Positions 1 through 8,290 of a stretch of 64,000 nt of DNA are shown here, in pieces. Source of the stretch: Psychrobacter immobilis (GTDB lineage Bacteria; Pseudomonadota; Gammaproteobacteria; Pseudomonadales; Moraxellaceae); contig NZ_CAJGZM010000001.1 in NCBI RefSeq assembly GCF_904846175.1, positions 62,001-126,000 of the forward strand. Reading direction: 5' to 3'. Numbering within the stretch: position 1 is the first letter of the stretch; each line of letters opens with the position of its first letter. Below the pieces are notes generated by a model that made no database searches, had not been told where the DNA came from, and was given only the letters and a program-made list of their open reading frames with translations. A program made the position numbers and the translations under genes.

Positions 1-602
1 AATATATTAGATGCCGATTCACTTAAGTCAGGCAGTGATCTATGCAGTCAATGCTATATATATTAACGTAGGTTATTGTAATTACACAGACTGAAAATAG
101 TCATCAAATTATATCTGTCTTAGCAATCTAAAACTCAAACGCTTTTTAGTCATAGCCTAACTACATACCTCAACAGAATCAATCTAAACCAAATTTTGAG
201 GAACTTGAATTCGTCATATAAGCCCCTTGTTAATAACTTAATTTTTTCGATATTTTCGTTCATCAGAGTATGTTTTTTAATGCACATGCTGTCATTGCTG
301 ATATTTGCTTTACTAAACTATTATTTGGTATTTTGATTGATTGAGCTAATAGTAAAGGTGAGACTATTGTAGATTTAGCGACCCTCTTGGATGATGCTGA
401 ATATCTGATATAGCTACTGAAACAGAATAAGGTTGATCCTTACTTAGCTCAAGCATGCCAGCAAGTGTTAAAGTCAGTAGAAATACACTGATGCTATGAG
501 TTTTATAGTTAGATTACATATATTTGCTGAATAGCTAGATGAACATTGGCATTTGAATAACTGCTGATAGTTCTGCTTTGCAAAGCTTATTACTATGGTT
601 TA
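1..602. other. No intact gene; decayed sequence
   Basis: No open frame of useful length is seen. The plus strand around 290-492 keeps a coding-like trace in one frame (the stretch SKGETIVDLATLLDDAEYL and, further on, KVDPYLAQACQQVLKSVE) broken by in-frame TGA and TAG codons, which suggests a degraded gene that I cannot name. The rest is AT-rich with no recognisable promoter, repeat or RNA. Confidence 0.5.
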
Positions 603-1244
603 TTGAGCATAGGTCATCTTCATATCATCGTGATACCAACTGATGATCGAATTAGAGTGGCCGCACCTGAATCAATGACGGAAACTGCTATTCGAATAGC
701 GGTTATTCATCGCATACCTTGGACTCATCAGCAGCAGGCAAACTTTGCCAACCAAATCCGTCGATCTACTCGAGAAATTATCAGTGAAGAGACACATTAC
801 TTATGGGGCAGACTTTACCGGCCTAAGGTTATTGAGGTAGATACAACTCAAAGCCTATTACGTAACTTTAAACTAAAAGGCAGCAAATTTATCTTAACAG
901 TCAGTACCGGAACATCAACTGCTGATAGATTAAAAACATCCAATGAGTACTATTGCGCGCGCTTAAAGGCTCGTGCTCACGATCTAATTAATAAATGTTT
1001 CAAGAAGATTGATGTGACTGCTTAAAGCTGACAAGTACAAAAAATGAAGACTAAGTGGGGTAGCTATAATATTGACCAAGGTCGCTTTTTACTTAATTTA
1101 GAGTTAGTAAAAAAGCTCCTACCCTGCTTAAAGTATATTATTGTTCATGAGCTACTGCATTTTAAAGAGCGTCAGCATAACGATAGATTCAAGGCTCTGC
1201 TAGATACTCAGATAGTATACTATATAGCGGTTATTTCGATTTAA
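603..1244 (+). pseudogene. Broken YgjP-like (DUF45) zinc metallopeptidase
   Basis: Two open stretches (603-1025 and 1044-1244) lie in the same reading frame and are separated only by a TAA at 1023 and a TGA at 1029. The second carries the family hallmark KMKTKWGSYN followed by HELLHFKERQHNDRF, i.e. a HExxH zinc site and the distal histidine typical of YgjP/DUF45 metallopeptidases, often found near restriction-modification genes. The first matches the N-terminal half in character. Reading through the stops gives ...VTA-x-S-x-QVQKMKTKWGS, and a TGG-to-TGA change would explain the second. After ...FKALLDTQ the usual C-terminal tail is replaced by unrelated residues, so the 3' end is also damaged. 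An intact upstream partner is not present. Function is presumably lost. Confidence 0.75.
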
Positions 1245-1446
1245 TTTATACTTATAACATGAGCGTTATTAGGTGCCATTACCTCTAATATTGCGGGTTC
1301 ATGAAAGTCATTTATAAACATACTGGTATCAACCAAAACATGAGAAGAATGTGTTTATAAACGCTTTAAGCTAGTATTCTTAGTACGTACACAGTAAAGC
1401 ATTAAAAAATATTTGTCAGGTGGCTTTATGAATATCGGGGTTTGAT

Positions 1447-1740
1447 GTGAGCGACCTGCTACTACCTAGTATTAAAAAAGATAATAGCCAAAGTGAACAA
1501 AAACTTAAGATATCTGCAACCAGTGGTAGCTTACAACTCGTTGATGACAAAATTATTAATTGTGCGCTTGAAAATTTATTTTATGAAGGTTTTGATCTAG
1601 AACACTTCAATGACAAAATTATTCAGGCAGCTTTAAGTAAATGTGATGGTAACGTCTCTAAAGCCGCTCGTCTTCTAAATATAAGTCGAGCTAAGCTTGA
1701 CTATCGACTGAGTAAAGCTAATAGAGAAATTGCGGATTAG
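1447..1740 (+). pseudogene. Orphan Fis-type HTH fragment of a sigma-54-dependent regulator
   Basis: The 97-residue frame begins at a GTG and has an in-frame TGA six codons upstream. Residues about 50-92 (FDLEHFNDKIIQAALSKCDG, then NVSKAARLLNISRAKLDYRL) match the C-terminal Fis-like helix-turn-helix of NtrC-family activators, and the leading DLLLP resembles the linker that follows the AAA+ domain. The receiver and ATPase domains are absent upstream, so this is most likely the tail of a deleted regulator rather than a Fis homologue. Its stop codon is formed at the first bases of the IS5-like terminal repeat (TTAG/GACGTG), so the native C-terminus may have been changed by the insertion. No clear ribosome binding site is seen. 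Confidence 0.6.
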
Positions 1741-1754
1741 GACGTGTTGAACAT

Positions 1755-2026
1755 TCATAATTTCAACCAGAAATAAGCACAAGCAAGAGCCACCGTATTC
1801 TCATAACTTTGCTTGAGCTTATCAAATCTTGTGGCAACTGCTCTATAGTTTTTTAGTTTAGCGAAAGCATTTTCTACTAAGTGGCGGACTTTGTACAAGT
1901 CCCAATCCATATGGTCGTTAGAGGACTTTGTGTTTCGTTTTCGAGAGATGTTATCACGCGTCCCTGCTTGTTTAATATGCGCTCGTAGTGCATCAGAAAC
2001 ATATCCCTTATCGGCACATACTCTAG
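1755..2026 (-). pseudogene. IS5-family transposase, C-terminal fragment
   Basis: On the minus strand the frame reads VCADKGYVSDALRAHIKQAG and later DLYKVRHLVENAFAKLKNYR, then ATRFDKLKQSYENTVALACA, ending at 1755. This is the C-terminal part of an IS5-family DDE transposase, with the VENAFAKLK region holding the last catalytic glutamate. The first two thirds, including the first catalytic aspartate, are missing. The frame is fused in phase to the end of the IS3 OrfB sequence, giving a chimeric open frame of 183 codons that is an artefact of insertion rather than a designed fusion. Confidence 0.8.
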
Positions 2027-3140
2027 TGGTAAAATAATTTAGGACAACTGATAAGAGGTTTTTATTAAAGTAGCGTTTCTCTTTTTCTAGCGATGTTAAA
2101 TAATTGTTAAAAGTATGAGGTCTCACGGTTTGATAATAGCCCCAGATATAGTCAGTGATGGCGCTTTTAGCCTCAAAGATATCCTCGTAGCCGACCTTTG
2201 GCATCCATTCTGCTTTCAAGCTTCTGAAGAAGCGCTCAGTTGGCGCGTTGTCCCAACAGTTACCTTTTCGGCTCATACTTTGCGTCATGCCCTCACAACT
2301 TGCCACGGATTCAGCGAATGTCTTACTGGTGTAATGGCTTCCCTGATCAGAATGAAACAGTACGCCACTGGCGTTTAAGTCTGTTGTGATATGCCATCTA
2401 CAACTCTTTAGCAGTCAGCACGCTGTCAGGGGAATCTGATATGGCAAAGCCAATAATACGACGGGCATATAAATCTAAAACAACAGCTAGGTAGCACCAG
2501 CCGCCTTTGATACGAATATATGTGACATCACCCGTCCAGACTTGATTGGGCGCTGATGGGCTAAAATTACGGTTCAGTATGTTGTCATGAGCTTTGTGTT
2601 CTTCATTAGCATGCTTATATTTATGCGTCTTTAATTGACAGCTTTTAAACCCCATGCTGCTCATAAGTTTACCTACCATATAACGGGTCAGCTTGATGTT
2701 ATGCTCATTCATTAATATGGCGGCAATGCTGCGAGCGCCTGCTGAGCGCTTTGAGTCGTTAAATATTTGGCGTATTAAGGCTTTGGTTTTGACGGTTTCA
2801 AGGCTGATGAGCTTGGGCTGCATGCCATAGTAGTAACTGCTTTTCATTACGCTAAATAGCTTGCACAGAAGACTTTTACTGACATGCTTGTCTTGCTCTG
2901 CAAGCTGGCTGATCAGCGCTATCCGTTCAGGCTGTCCCATGCTAGCAGAGCAGAAGCCTTTTTTAAGATGTCGCGCTCCATCCTTAAACACTTATTCTCT
3001 TTACACAACTCTTGGAGCTCGCACTGTTCATACGTTAAGGCATTGCCAACCTTAGCTGCTTGGCCAGTCATTTCTTGACGGTATTGGCTCAGCCATTTTT
3101 GCAGGGTGGATTTGCCTATCCCTGTAGTGGTCGTTAATTT
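2027..3140 (-). pseudogene. IS3-family transposase (OrfA remnant plus frameshifted OrfB)
   Basis: OrfA is present only as its C-terminal part (about 3140-2919; GIGKSTLQKWLSQYRQEMTG, NALTYEQCELQELCKENK, RMERDILKKASALLA). The N-terminal helix-turn-helix is cut off at the junction with the DUF1003 gene. OrfB (2991 to 2027) has the DDE core: VWTGDVTYIRI, FHSDQGSHYTS, and SMSRKGNCWDNAPTERFF. An A6G run in the OrfA/OrfB overlap (around 2957) is the usual programmed -1 frameshift site of the family. OrfB is interrupted by an additional frameshift near 2398, where ...LTAKEL runs into TAG while the next frame continues WHITTDLNASGVLFHSDQG. The element is therefore dead. Confidence 0.85.
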
Positions 3141-3164
3141 GAATGACTATAAAGGAATATAGCG

Positions 3165-3866
3165 ATGAATAAGAAAAATGAATTTTATAAATGTATTGTC
3201 TGTGGTCAAAACTATCCAGTAAAAAGCCTCACACCCATAGGAACAGTAAGGAAAACCATTACCGAAGAAATTTTACATGATTTTCCCGAATGCTTGCCTA
3301 AAGATTATATTTGCCAAACCGATTTAAGCAAATATCGAACGAAGTATGTCAAATCATCGCTAAGTTCTGAAAAAGGCGAGGTGACAGATCTTGAATCTGA
3401 ATTGATTAAAAGTATGCAACAGCATGAACTTATCACCAAAAATATTGATACGACCCTAGAGCAAGAATGGACATTTGGTGAACGATTGGCAGATAAAATT
3501 GCCACGTTTGGGGGTAGTTGGACATTTCTCATTTGTTTTGCCATTTTTCTAGCCATTTGGATTATCGTCAATACCGTGGTGATGGTTGCTCGTCCTGCTG
3601 ATCCCTACCCGTTTATTCTATTAAATTTAATACTGTCCTGTATCGCTGCTATTCAAGCACCTGTGATTATGATGAGCCAAAATAGACAGGAAACCAAAGA
3701 CCGATTGCGCTCAGAAAATGATTATCAAATTAATTTAAAAGCCGAGCTTGAGATTCAACACTTGCATGAAAAACTGGACCACCTTTTAATGCATCAATGG
3801 GATAGGTTAGCTGAAATACAAGAAATCCAACTCGATTTATTATCTGAGATGAGCAAAAAGCAATAG
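3165..3866 (+). CDS. DUF1003 family membrane protein
   Basis: The 233-residue protein has an N-terminal soluble part with paired cysteines (CIVCG near residue 10, later CLPKDYIC), then two transmembrane helices (about 124-146 and 153-175) joined by a short PADPYPF loop, then a charged tail predicted to be helical. The GERLADKIATFGGSWTF entry and the ILLNLILSCIAAIQAPVIMM helix are characteristic of DUF1003 proteins, whose function is unknown. AAAGGA at 3150-3155 sits 9 bases before the ATG. The gene starts about 25 bases after the truncated IS3 element, so its native promoter has probably been lost or replaced. Confidence 0.85.
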   Translation: MNKKNEFYKCIVCGQNYPVKSLTPIGTVRKTITEEILHDFPECLPKDYICQTDLSKYRTKYVKSSLSSEKGEVTDLESELIKSMQQHELITKNIDTTLEQEWTFGERLADKIATFGGSWTFLICFAIFLAIWIIVNTVVMVARPADPYPFILLNLILSCIAAIQAPVIMMSQNRQETKDRLRSENDYQINLKAELEIQHLHEKLDHLLMHQWDRLAEIQEIQLDLLSEMSKKQ

Positions 3867-3958
3867 GATAGACGCTATCTTGTCCGTAAATATAGTCGTC
3901 AAATATAAACTTAATGTTACACTCAAGAGATTGGCAGCTATAGCAATGAAAATTAAGG

Positions 3959-4711
3959 CTATAACTCCCCTGTAAACTGATAACGATCCCCTGCATGCCA
4001 CATCTTCACAAAGGTCAGTACCCGTCCTGCTGAATACGTCTGACGGCGCAGTACTAGCGTTGGTGACTGCGGTGCAACCTGCAACGCATTTGCAATTTCA
4101 TCAGGTGCTGCCACTGCTCGAATGGTATAGCTACCGCGCTCTAGTGGGCTTTTAGCAATGAGGTAATCGCTAGTATTGACCACGCTAAAATCTTGCTCGA
4201 GAAATTGTGGTACTTTTTTCGCATCTACCCAGCGCTCTTCAAACTGTATCGGCTGACCATCAGCAAAATGAACGATTTTTACTTCGTATAACACAGCTAT
4301 TTCACTGCTACAAGTATCCTCTGAATCAGAGGATACTACTGCTGTATCAAGATCAAACTTACCACGCATTTCATCATCTAACATGCTCGCAGTAATAGCA
4401 CGTTTGCTCACAACGTGTGCCTGATAATCACGATTGGCCGATTTTAAATCTTGAGCGATATTACGCACTTCCACAAAAGTATGATTAAACTGCTGCTGGG
4501 CAACAAACGTCCCCGACCCTTGCCGGCGTTCTAATACCCGCTCTTCACTCAATTCCTTTAAAGCCCGGTTGACCGTCATACGAGAGACGCCAAACTCTTC
4601 TGCCAACGCCATTTCTGTAGAAATCGCATTACCCGCCTGCCATTTACCCGAATGAATATTGTCCAGTATTGCGTTTTTAATCCGCTGATATGCTGGAATT
4701 GCTTTTGTCAT
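3959..4711 (-). CDS. hutC: Histidine utilisation repressor HutC (GntR family)
   Basis: GntR-family winged helix-turn-helix at the N-terminus (AEEFGVSRMTVNRALKELSE, then the ERRQGSGTFVA wing), followed by a UTRA effector-binding domain that in this family senses urocanate. It lies divergent to the hut operon and should bind the TTGTATATACAA palindrome in front of hutU. I place the start at the ATG of MTKAIPAYQRIKNAI, which has AAGGTGA just upstream (250 residues); in-frame starts at 4732 (ATG) and 4744 (TTG) would add 7 or 11 residues. A seven-copy 8-bp tandem repeat lies a few dozen bases upstream. The family assignment is secure; the name rests on the hut context. Confidence 0.9.
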   Translation of the reverse strand: MTKAIPAYQRIKNAILDNIHSGKWQAGNAISTEMALAEEFGVSRMTVNRALKELSEERVLERRQGSGTFVAQQQFNHTFVEVRNIAQDLKSANRDYQAHVVSKRAITASMLDDEMRGKFDLDTAVVSSDSEDTCSSEIAVLYEVKIVHFADGQPIQFEERWVDAKKVPQFLEQDFSVVNTSDYLIAKSPLERGSYTIRAVAAPDEIANALQVAPQSPTLVLRRQTYSAGRVLTFVKMWHAGDRYQFTGEL

Positions 4712-4754
4712 GTCACACTTCACCTTTGTCATGCTTGTCTTCAACTGTCTATTT

Positions 4755-4809
4755 CAACTATGCAACTATGCAACTATGCAACTATGCAACTATGCAACTA
4801 TGCAACTAT
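4755..4809. repeat. 8-bp tandem repeat (CAACTATG, about 6.9 copies)
   Basis: Six perfect copies of CAACTATG plus a seven-base partial copy are arrayed head to tail in the hutC-hutU intergenic region, starting 44 bases upstream of the chosen hutC start. The unit is not a multiple of three and the array is noncoding, so copy-number change would alter spacing of the hutC leader or promoter rather than a protein. Confidence 0.95.
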
Positions 4810-4911
4810 AAAAGTGCTGACATAATATCACGACCATTATCACATTCACCATGAGATAGCCTTTTCAACCCATCAACCGCATAAATAATTTGACGACTTA
4901 TAAAAAAATGC

Positions 4912-4940
4912 TTGCATGAAAAAATAATCTTTGATAATTT
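4912..4940 (+). promoter_or_regulatory. Candidate hutU promoter
   Basis: TTGCAT (4912-4917) is followed 17 bases later by TAATTT (4935-4940), with the overlapping GATAAT (4933-4938) as an alternative -10. The HutC-like palindrome overlaps the -10 end, as expected for repression by occlusion. The assignment is by eye. Confidence 0.5.
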
Positions 4941-4950
4941 GTATATACAA
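4939..4950. promoter_or_regulatory. HutC operator TTGTATATACAA
   Basis: A perfect 12-base palindrome matching the TTGTATATACAA-type core described for HutC binding in pseudomonads. It lies 76 bases before the chosen hutU start, between the divergent hutC and hutU genes. Its position over the putative -10 supports a repressor site. Confidence 0.8.
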
Positions 4951-5026
4951 CTTATTGTTTACACCAAATAATACTACCAACAACATAACATTAGCAAGCT
5001 GTACAGATAATCAAAAGGATATGAGC

Positions 5027-6745
5027 ATGACTACTGATAATGGATTGAACAAAACCCCTGCATATACTCGCCGTGATGAGAGTCGTAATATCGCTGCGCC
5101 GACTGGCAGCACACTACATTGTAAAAGCTGGCTGACCGAAGCCCCTTATCGCATGCTGCAGAACAACTTGCATCCTGATGTGGCTGAAAACCCAAAAAGC
5201 TTGGTCGTCTATGGCGGTATCGGACGCGCAGCCCGTAATTGGGAAAGCTATGATCAAATCTTAGCGTCGCTGAAAGAGCTAGAAGACGATGAGACCTTAT
5301 TAGTACAATCTGGCAAACCAGTCGGTGTCTTTCAAACCCATGAGAATGCGCCGCGCGTATTGATTGCTAACTCTAACCTTGTACCGCGCTGGGCAACGTG
5401 GGAGCATTTCAATGAGCTAGATCGTAAAGACTTATTTATGTACGGTCAGATGACTGCGGGTAGTTGGATCTATATCGGTACCCAGGGCATCGTTCAAGGG
5501 ACTTATGAAACCTTCGTTGAAGCCGGTCGTCAGCATTATGATGGCAGCTGGGCTGGACGTTGGATTTTGACTGCTGGTCTTGGTGGTATGGGTGGCGCGC
5601 AGCCACTAGCGGCTACCTTTGCCGGCGCGACCTCTTTAAATATAGAATGTCAGCAATCTAGTATTGATTTCCGCTTGCGTACCGGCTACGTCGATAAACA
5701 AGCTGATGATTTAGACCATGCTTATGAACTCATCAAGCAACATACCGCAGCTGGTGAAGCGGTTTCTATCGCCCTACTTGGCAATGCCGCAGACATCTTG
5801 CCTGATATGGTCAAGCGCGCCAATGCAGGTGAAATCAAACCCGATTTGGTCACTGACCAAACCTCAGCACATGATTTGATTAACGGTTACCTACCAAGTG
5901 GCTGGACGGTTGAAGAATGGAAAGCCGCTCAAGAAGACCCACAGCAACATGCTGCCTTAACCAAAGCCGCGGCTCAATCTTGTGCCGTACACGTACAGGC
6001 GATGCTCGATCTACAAGCCATGGGTATCCCAACAACCGATTATGGCAATAACATCCGTCAAGTTGCCTTCGATGAAGGCGTAAAAAATGCCTTTAATTTC
6101 CCAGGTTTTGTCCCTGCATATATTCGTCCGCTGTTTTGCCAAGGTAAAGGGCCATTTCGCTGGGTCGCATTATCAGGGGATCCAGAAGATATCTACAAAA
6201 CCGATCAAAAGATTAAAGAGCTTTTCCCTGAAAACCAGCACATTCATCGCTGGCTTGATATGGCAAAAGAGCGCATTCAGTTCCAAGGTCTACCGGCACG
6301 TATCTGCTGGTTAGGTCTTGGTGAGCGTGATAAAGCAGGTCTTGCTTTTAATGAGATGGTCAAAAATGGCGAGCTTAAAGGTCCTATTGTCATCGGTCGT
6401 GACCACTTGGATACCGGTTCTGTTGCCAGCCCAAACCGCGAAACAGAAAGCATGAAAGATGGCTCAGATGCGGTGTCAGATTGGGCATTATTGAACGGTA
6501 TGCTAAATGTCGCAGGCGGTGCCACTTGGGTATCATTGCATCATGGCGGTGGCGTAGGTATGGGGTACTCACAGCACTCAGGCATGGTCATCGTCGCTGA
6601 TGGTACTGATGCGGCAGCCAAACGCTTGGCCCGAGTATTAGTCAATGATTGTGGTTCTGGCGTTATGCGTCATGCAGATGCAGGCTACGAGCTGGCGATT
6701 AAAACTGCCAAAGATTATGGCTTAAAGCTACCGATGATTAAATAA
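5027..6745 (+). CDS. hutU: Urocanate hydratase
   Basis: Second step of histidine degradation: converts urocanate to 4-imidazolone-5-propionate using tightly bound NAD+. The NAD-binding glycine-rich segment [18 protein letters not shown] lies near residue 185, and the C-terminal signature [19 protein letters not shown] near residue 500. The open frame extends upstream to 4931, but AAAAGGA at 5013-5019 favours ATG 5027 (572 residues), with ATG 5021 as a close alternative. First gene of the hut operon, directly behind the HutC operator. Length and motifs are normal for the family. Confidence 0.97.
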   Translation: MTTDNGLNKTPAYTRRDESRNIAAPTGSTLHCKSWLTEAPYRMLQNNLHPDVAENPKSLVVYGGIGRAARNWESYDQILASLKELEDDETLLVQSGKPVGVFQTHENAPRVLIANSNLVPRWATWEHFNELDRKDLFMYGQMTAGSWIYIGTQGIVQGTYETFVEAGRQHYDGSWAGRWILTAGLGGMGGAQPLAATFAGATSLNIECQQSSIDFRLRTGYVDKQADDLDHAYELIKQHTAAGEAVSIALLGNAADILPDMVKRANAGEIKPDLVTDQTSAHDLINGYLPSGWTVEEWKAAQEDPQQHAALTKAAAQSCAVHVQAMLDLQAMGIPTTDYGNNIRQVAFDEGVKNAFNFPGFVPAYIRPLFCQGKGPFRWVALSGDPEDIYKTDQKIKELFPENQHIHRWLDMAKERIQFQGLPARICWLGLGERDKAGLAFNEMVKNGELKGPIVIGRDHLDTGSVASPNRETESMKDGSDAVSDWALLNGMLNVAGGATWVSLHHGGGVGMGYSQHSGMVIVADGTDAAAKRLARVLVNDCGSGVMRHADAGYELAIKTAKDYGLKLPMIK

Positions 6746-6753
6746 CTTGCCCT

Positions 6754-6786
6754 TGTCCTTATACGATATCAGTCGACATAAGGACA
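6754..6786. promoter_or_regulatory. Intercistronic hairpin between hutU and yjiH
   Basis: TGTCCTTAT (6754-6762) and ATAAGGACA (6778-6786) form a perfect 9-bp stem with a 15-base loop, 8 bases after the hutU stop. There is no T tract, so it is more likely an mRNA-processing or stabilising stem than a terminator. Confidence 0.6.
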
Positions 6787-6814
6787 TCATCAATACTTTA
6801 TCAAGGATGATAAT

Positions 6815-8206
6815 ATGTCTAAACAAGATCTTATGCCACCAGCTAGTCCAGTACCTGACATACTACTAGGCATTCCAACACCTAACATGACACCGCCTGA
6901 AAATTTGCTATCAAAGCCTATAGCGCTGATACAGCTTATAGTATTTAGTGCCATTGGTCTGGTGATGTTTTTTGTTCCTTTCACCATTGGTGAAAAAAGC
7001 ACGATTTTGTTCGATCACGGCGCAACTTATCTAGTCAATCAGCAACATACTTTATCTGTTATTTTACTGTTTATGCTGATGATATTTGGCGTAAGTAAGC
7101 CATTTATCGATGGCTCATGGCGTAAAAATATCACCCACAAAATCCTAACCGTTTTTAAAGTGCTGGGACTGGTATTGGCAGTGATGTATATCAGTGGTAA
7201 CGCGCCCGCCTTTATGATGGAAAAGGATATGCTGCCGTTTCTATTTGAAAAACTGGCGCTACCGGTTGGCATGATTGTCCCGCTTGGGGCGTTGATTCTG
7301 GCATTTTTAGTCGGTTTTGGCTTGCTTGAGATGGTTGGTGTGCTGATGCAACCGATTATGAAGCCTATCTGGAGAACACCTGGCGCATCAGCCATTGATG
7401 CGGTTGCTTCTTTCGTTGGTAGTTATTCGATTGGACTGCTAATTACCAATCGCGTTTATCTACAAAAGCAGTATTCTGCGCGTGAAGCTATCATTATCGC
7501 TACTGGCTTCTCTACAGTATCGGCAGCATTTATGGTGATTGTTGCTAAAACACTGGGGCTGATGGAATTTTGGAATCTGTTTTTTTGGTCAACGTTGGTG
7601 ATTACTTTTATTGTCACCGCTATTACTGCCCGTATTCCACCGATTAGCCGGTTTGATAATGAGCTGGACCGTCCAAATTTAGACTACAAAAGAGGCACGC
7701 GTATAAAAGCGGCGTATGAGCTGGGTTTATCCACCTCACGCCGTGCATCGGATTTTAAACAAATTCTATGGTCTAATTTTCGTGATGGTTTGACCATGGC
7801 AGCGGCTATTGTGCCTTCTATCATAGCCGTTGGACTCACTGGACTATTATTAGCCAAGTACACGCCGGTATTTGACGCTCTAGGGTTGCTACTATACCCA
7901 TTTACATGGTTAGGCGGTTTGCCAGAGCCACTCGTCGCTGCCAAAGGTATGTCAGCAGGACTGGCTGAGATGTTCTTGCCCGCCTTATTGCTCAGTGAAG
8001 CGGATATGTTAACCCGTTATGTCGCCGGCGTCATCTCTATTAGTAGCGTGCTGTTCTTTTCTGCCATGATTCCTTGTGTACTGGCGACCGAAATTCCCAT
8101 CTCTGTTGGCAAAATGGTCATCGTTTGGTTCCAGCGTGTGGCACTTAGTATCTTGTTAGCAGCAGCTTTTGGACATTTGGCGATGTCTCTTGGCTGGATA
8201 AGTTAA
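6815..8206 (+). CDS. YjiH-family membrane protein, putative hut transporter
   Basis: 463 residues with many hydrophobic helices and the Gate/nucleoside-recognition-like core (VASFVGSYSIGLLITNRVYL, IIIATGFSTVSAAFMVIVAK, and a second half starting LWSNFRDGLTMAAAIVPSII). These match YjiH-family proteins. It lies inside the hut operon between hutU and hutH, with AAGGA about 8 bases before its ATG. No other permease is present in the operon, so uptake of histidine or urocanate is a reasonable inference; the substrate is not shown by sequence. It is unlike the APC-type HutT permeases. Confidence 0.8.
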   Translation: MSKQDLMPPASPVPDILLGIPTPNMTPPENLLSKPIALIQLIVFSAIGLVMFFVPFTIGEKSTILFDHGATYLVNQQHTLSVILLFMLMIFGVSKPFIDGSWRKNITHKILTVFKVLGLVLAVMYISGNAPAFMMEKDMLPFLFEKLALPVGMIVPLGALILAFLVGFGLLEMVGVLMQPIMKPIWRTPGASAIDAVASFVGSYSIGLLITNRVYLQKQYSAREAIIIATGFSTVSAAFMVIVAKTLGLMEFWNLFFWSTLVITFIVTAITARIPPISRFDNELDRPNLDYKRGTRIKAAYELGLSTSRRASDFKQILWSNFRDGLTMAAAIVPSIIAVGLTGLLLAKYTPVFDALGLLLYPFTWLGGLPEPLVAAKGMSAGLAEMFLPALLLSEADMLTRYVAGVISISSVLFFSAMIPCVLATEIPISVGKMVIVWFQRVALSILLAAAFGHLAMSLGWIS

Positions 8207-8223
8207 GAAAACTCAAATAACAT

Positions 8224-8237
8224 CACTATATATAGTG
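8224..8237. promoter_or_regulatory. 14-bp palindrome CACTATATATAGTG
   Basis: A perfect palindrome in the 84-base gap between yjiH and hutH. It is AT-rich and differs from the HutC core. It could be a weak stem or a protein site; no firm assignment. Confidence 0.4.
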
Positions 8238-8290
8238 TATAGACAACCAATAATATAATTAATATAGCACCTAAAGTTAGGATTACCCTT

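Larger units (their letters stand above)
1737..3140 (-). mobile_element. Nested IS3-in-IS5 remnant
   Basis: An IS5-family right-end fragment (about 1737-2026) is joined directly to an IS3-family remnant (about 2027-3140). The IS5 outer end reads TTAGGACGTGTTGAACATTC. The IS3 right end begins TGGTAAAATAATTTAGGACA, with the TG...CA polarity typical of IS3 elements. The other IS3 end and the other half of the IS5 element are missing: the sequence passes straight into the DUF1003 gene. This fits insertion of IS3 into IS5 followed by deletion. Neither element can encode an intact transposase. Confidence 0.8.

Noticed and set aside
1242..1350. Minus-strand frame reading HVLVDTSMFINDFHEP, resembling a PIN-domain start
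   Set aside because: Fewer than 40 codons, no start or ribosome site, and no further PIN motifs; too little to call.
4755..4809. Short regular repeats as a CRISPR array
   Set aside because: The unit is 8 bases with no spacers and no cas genes; it is a simple tandem repeat.
4931..5026. Longer hutU start
   Set aside because: The upstream part overlaps the operator and promoter and begins at TTG without a ribosome site; AAAAGGA favours 5021 or 5027.
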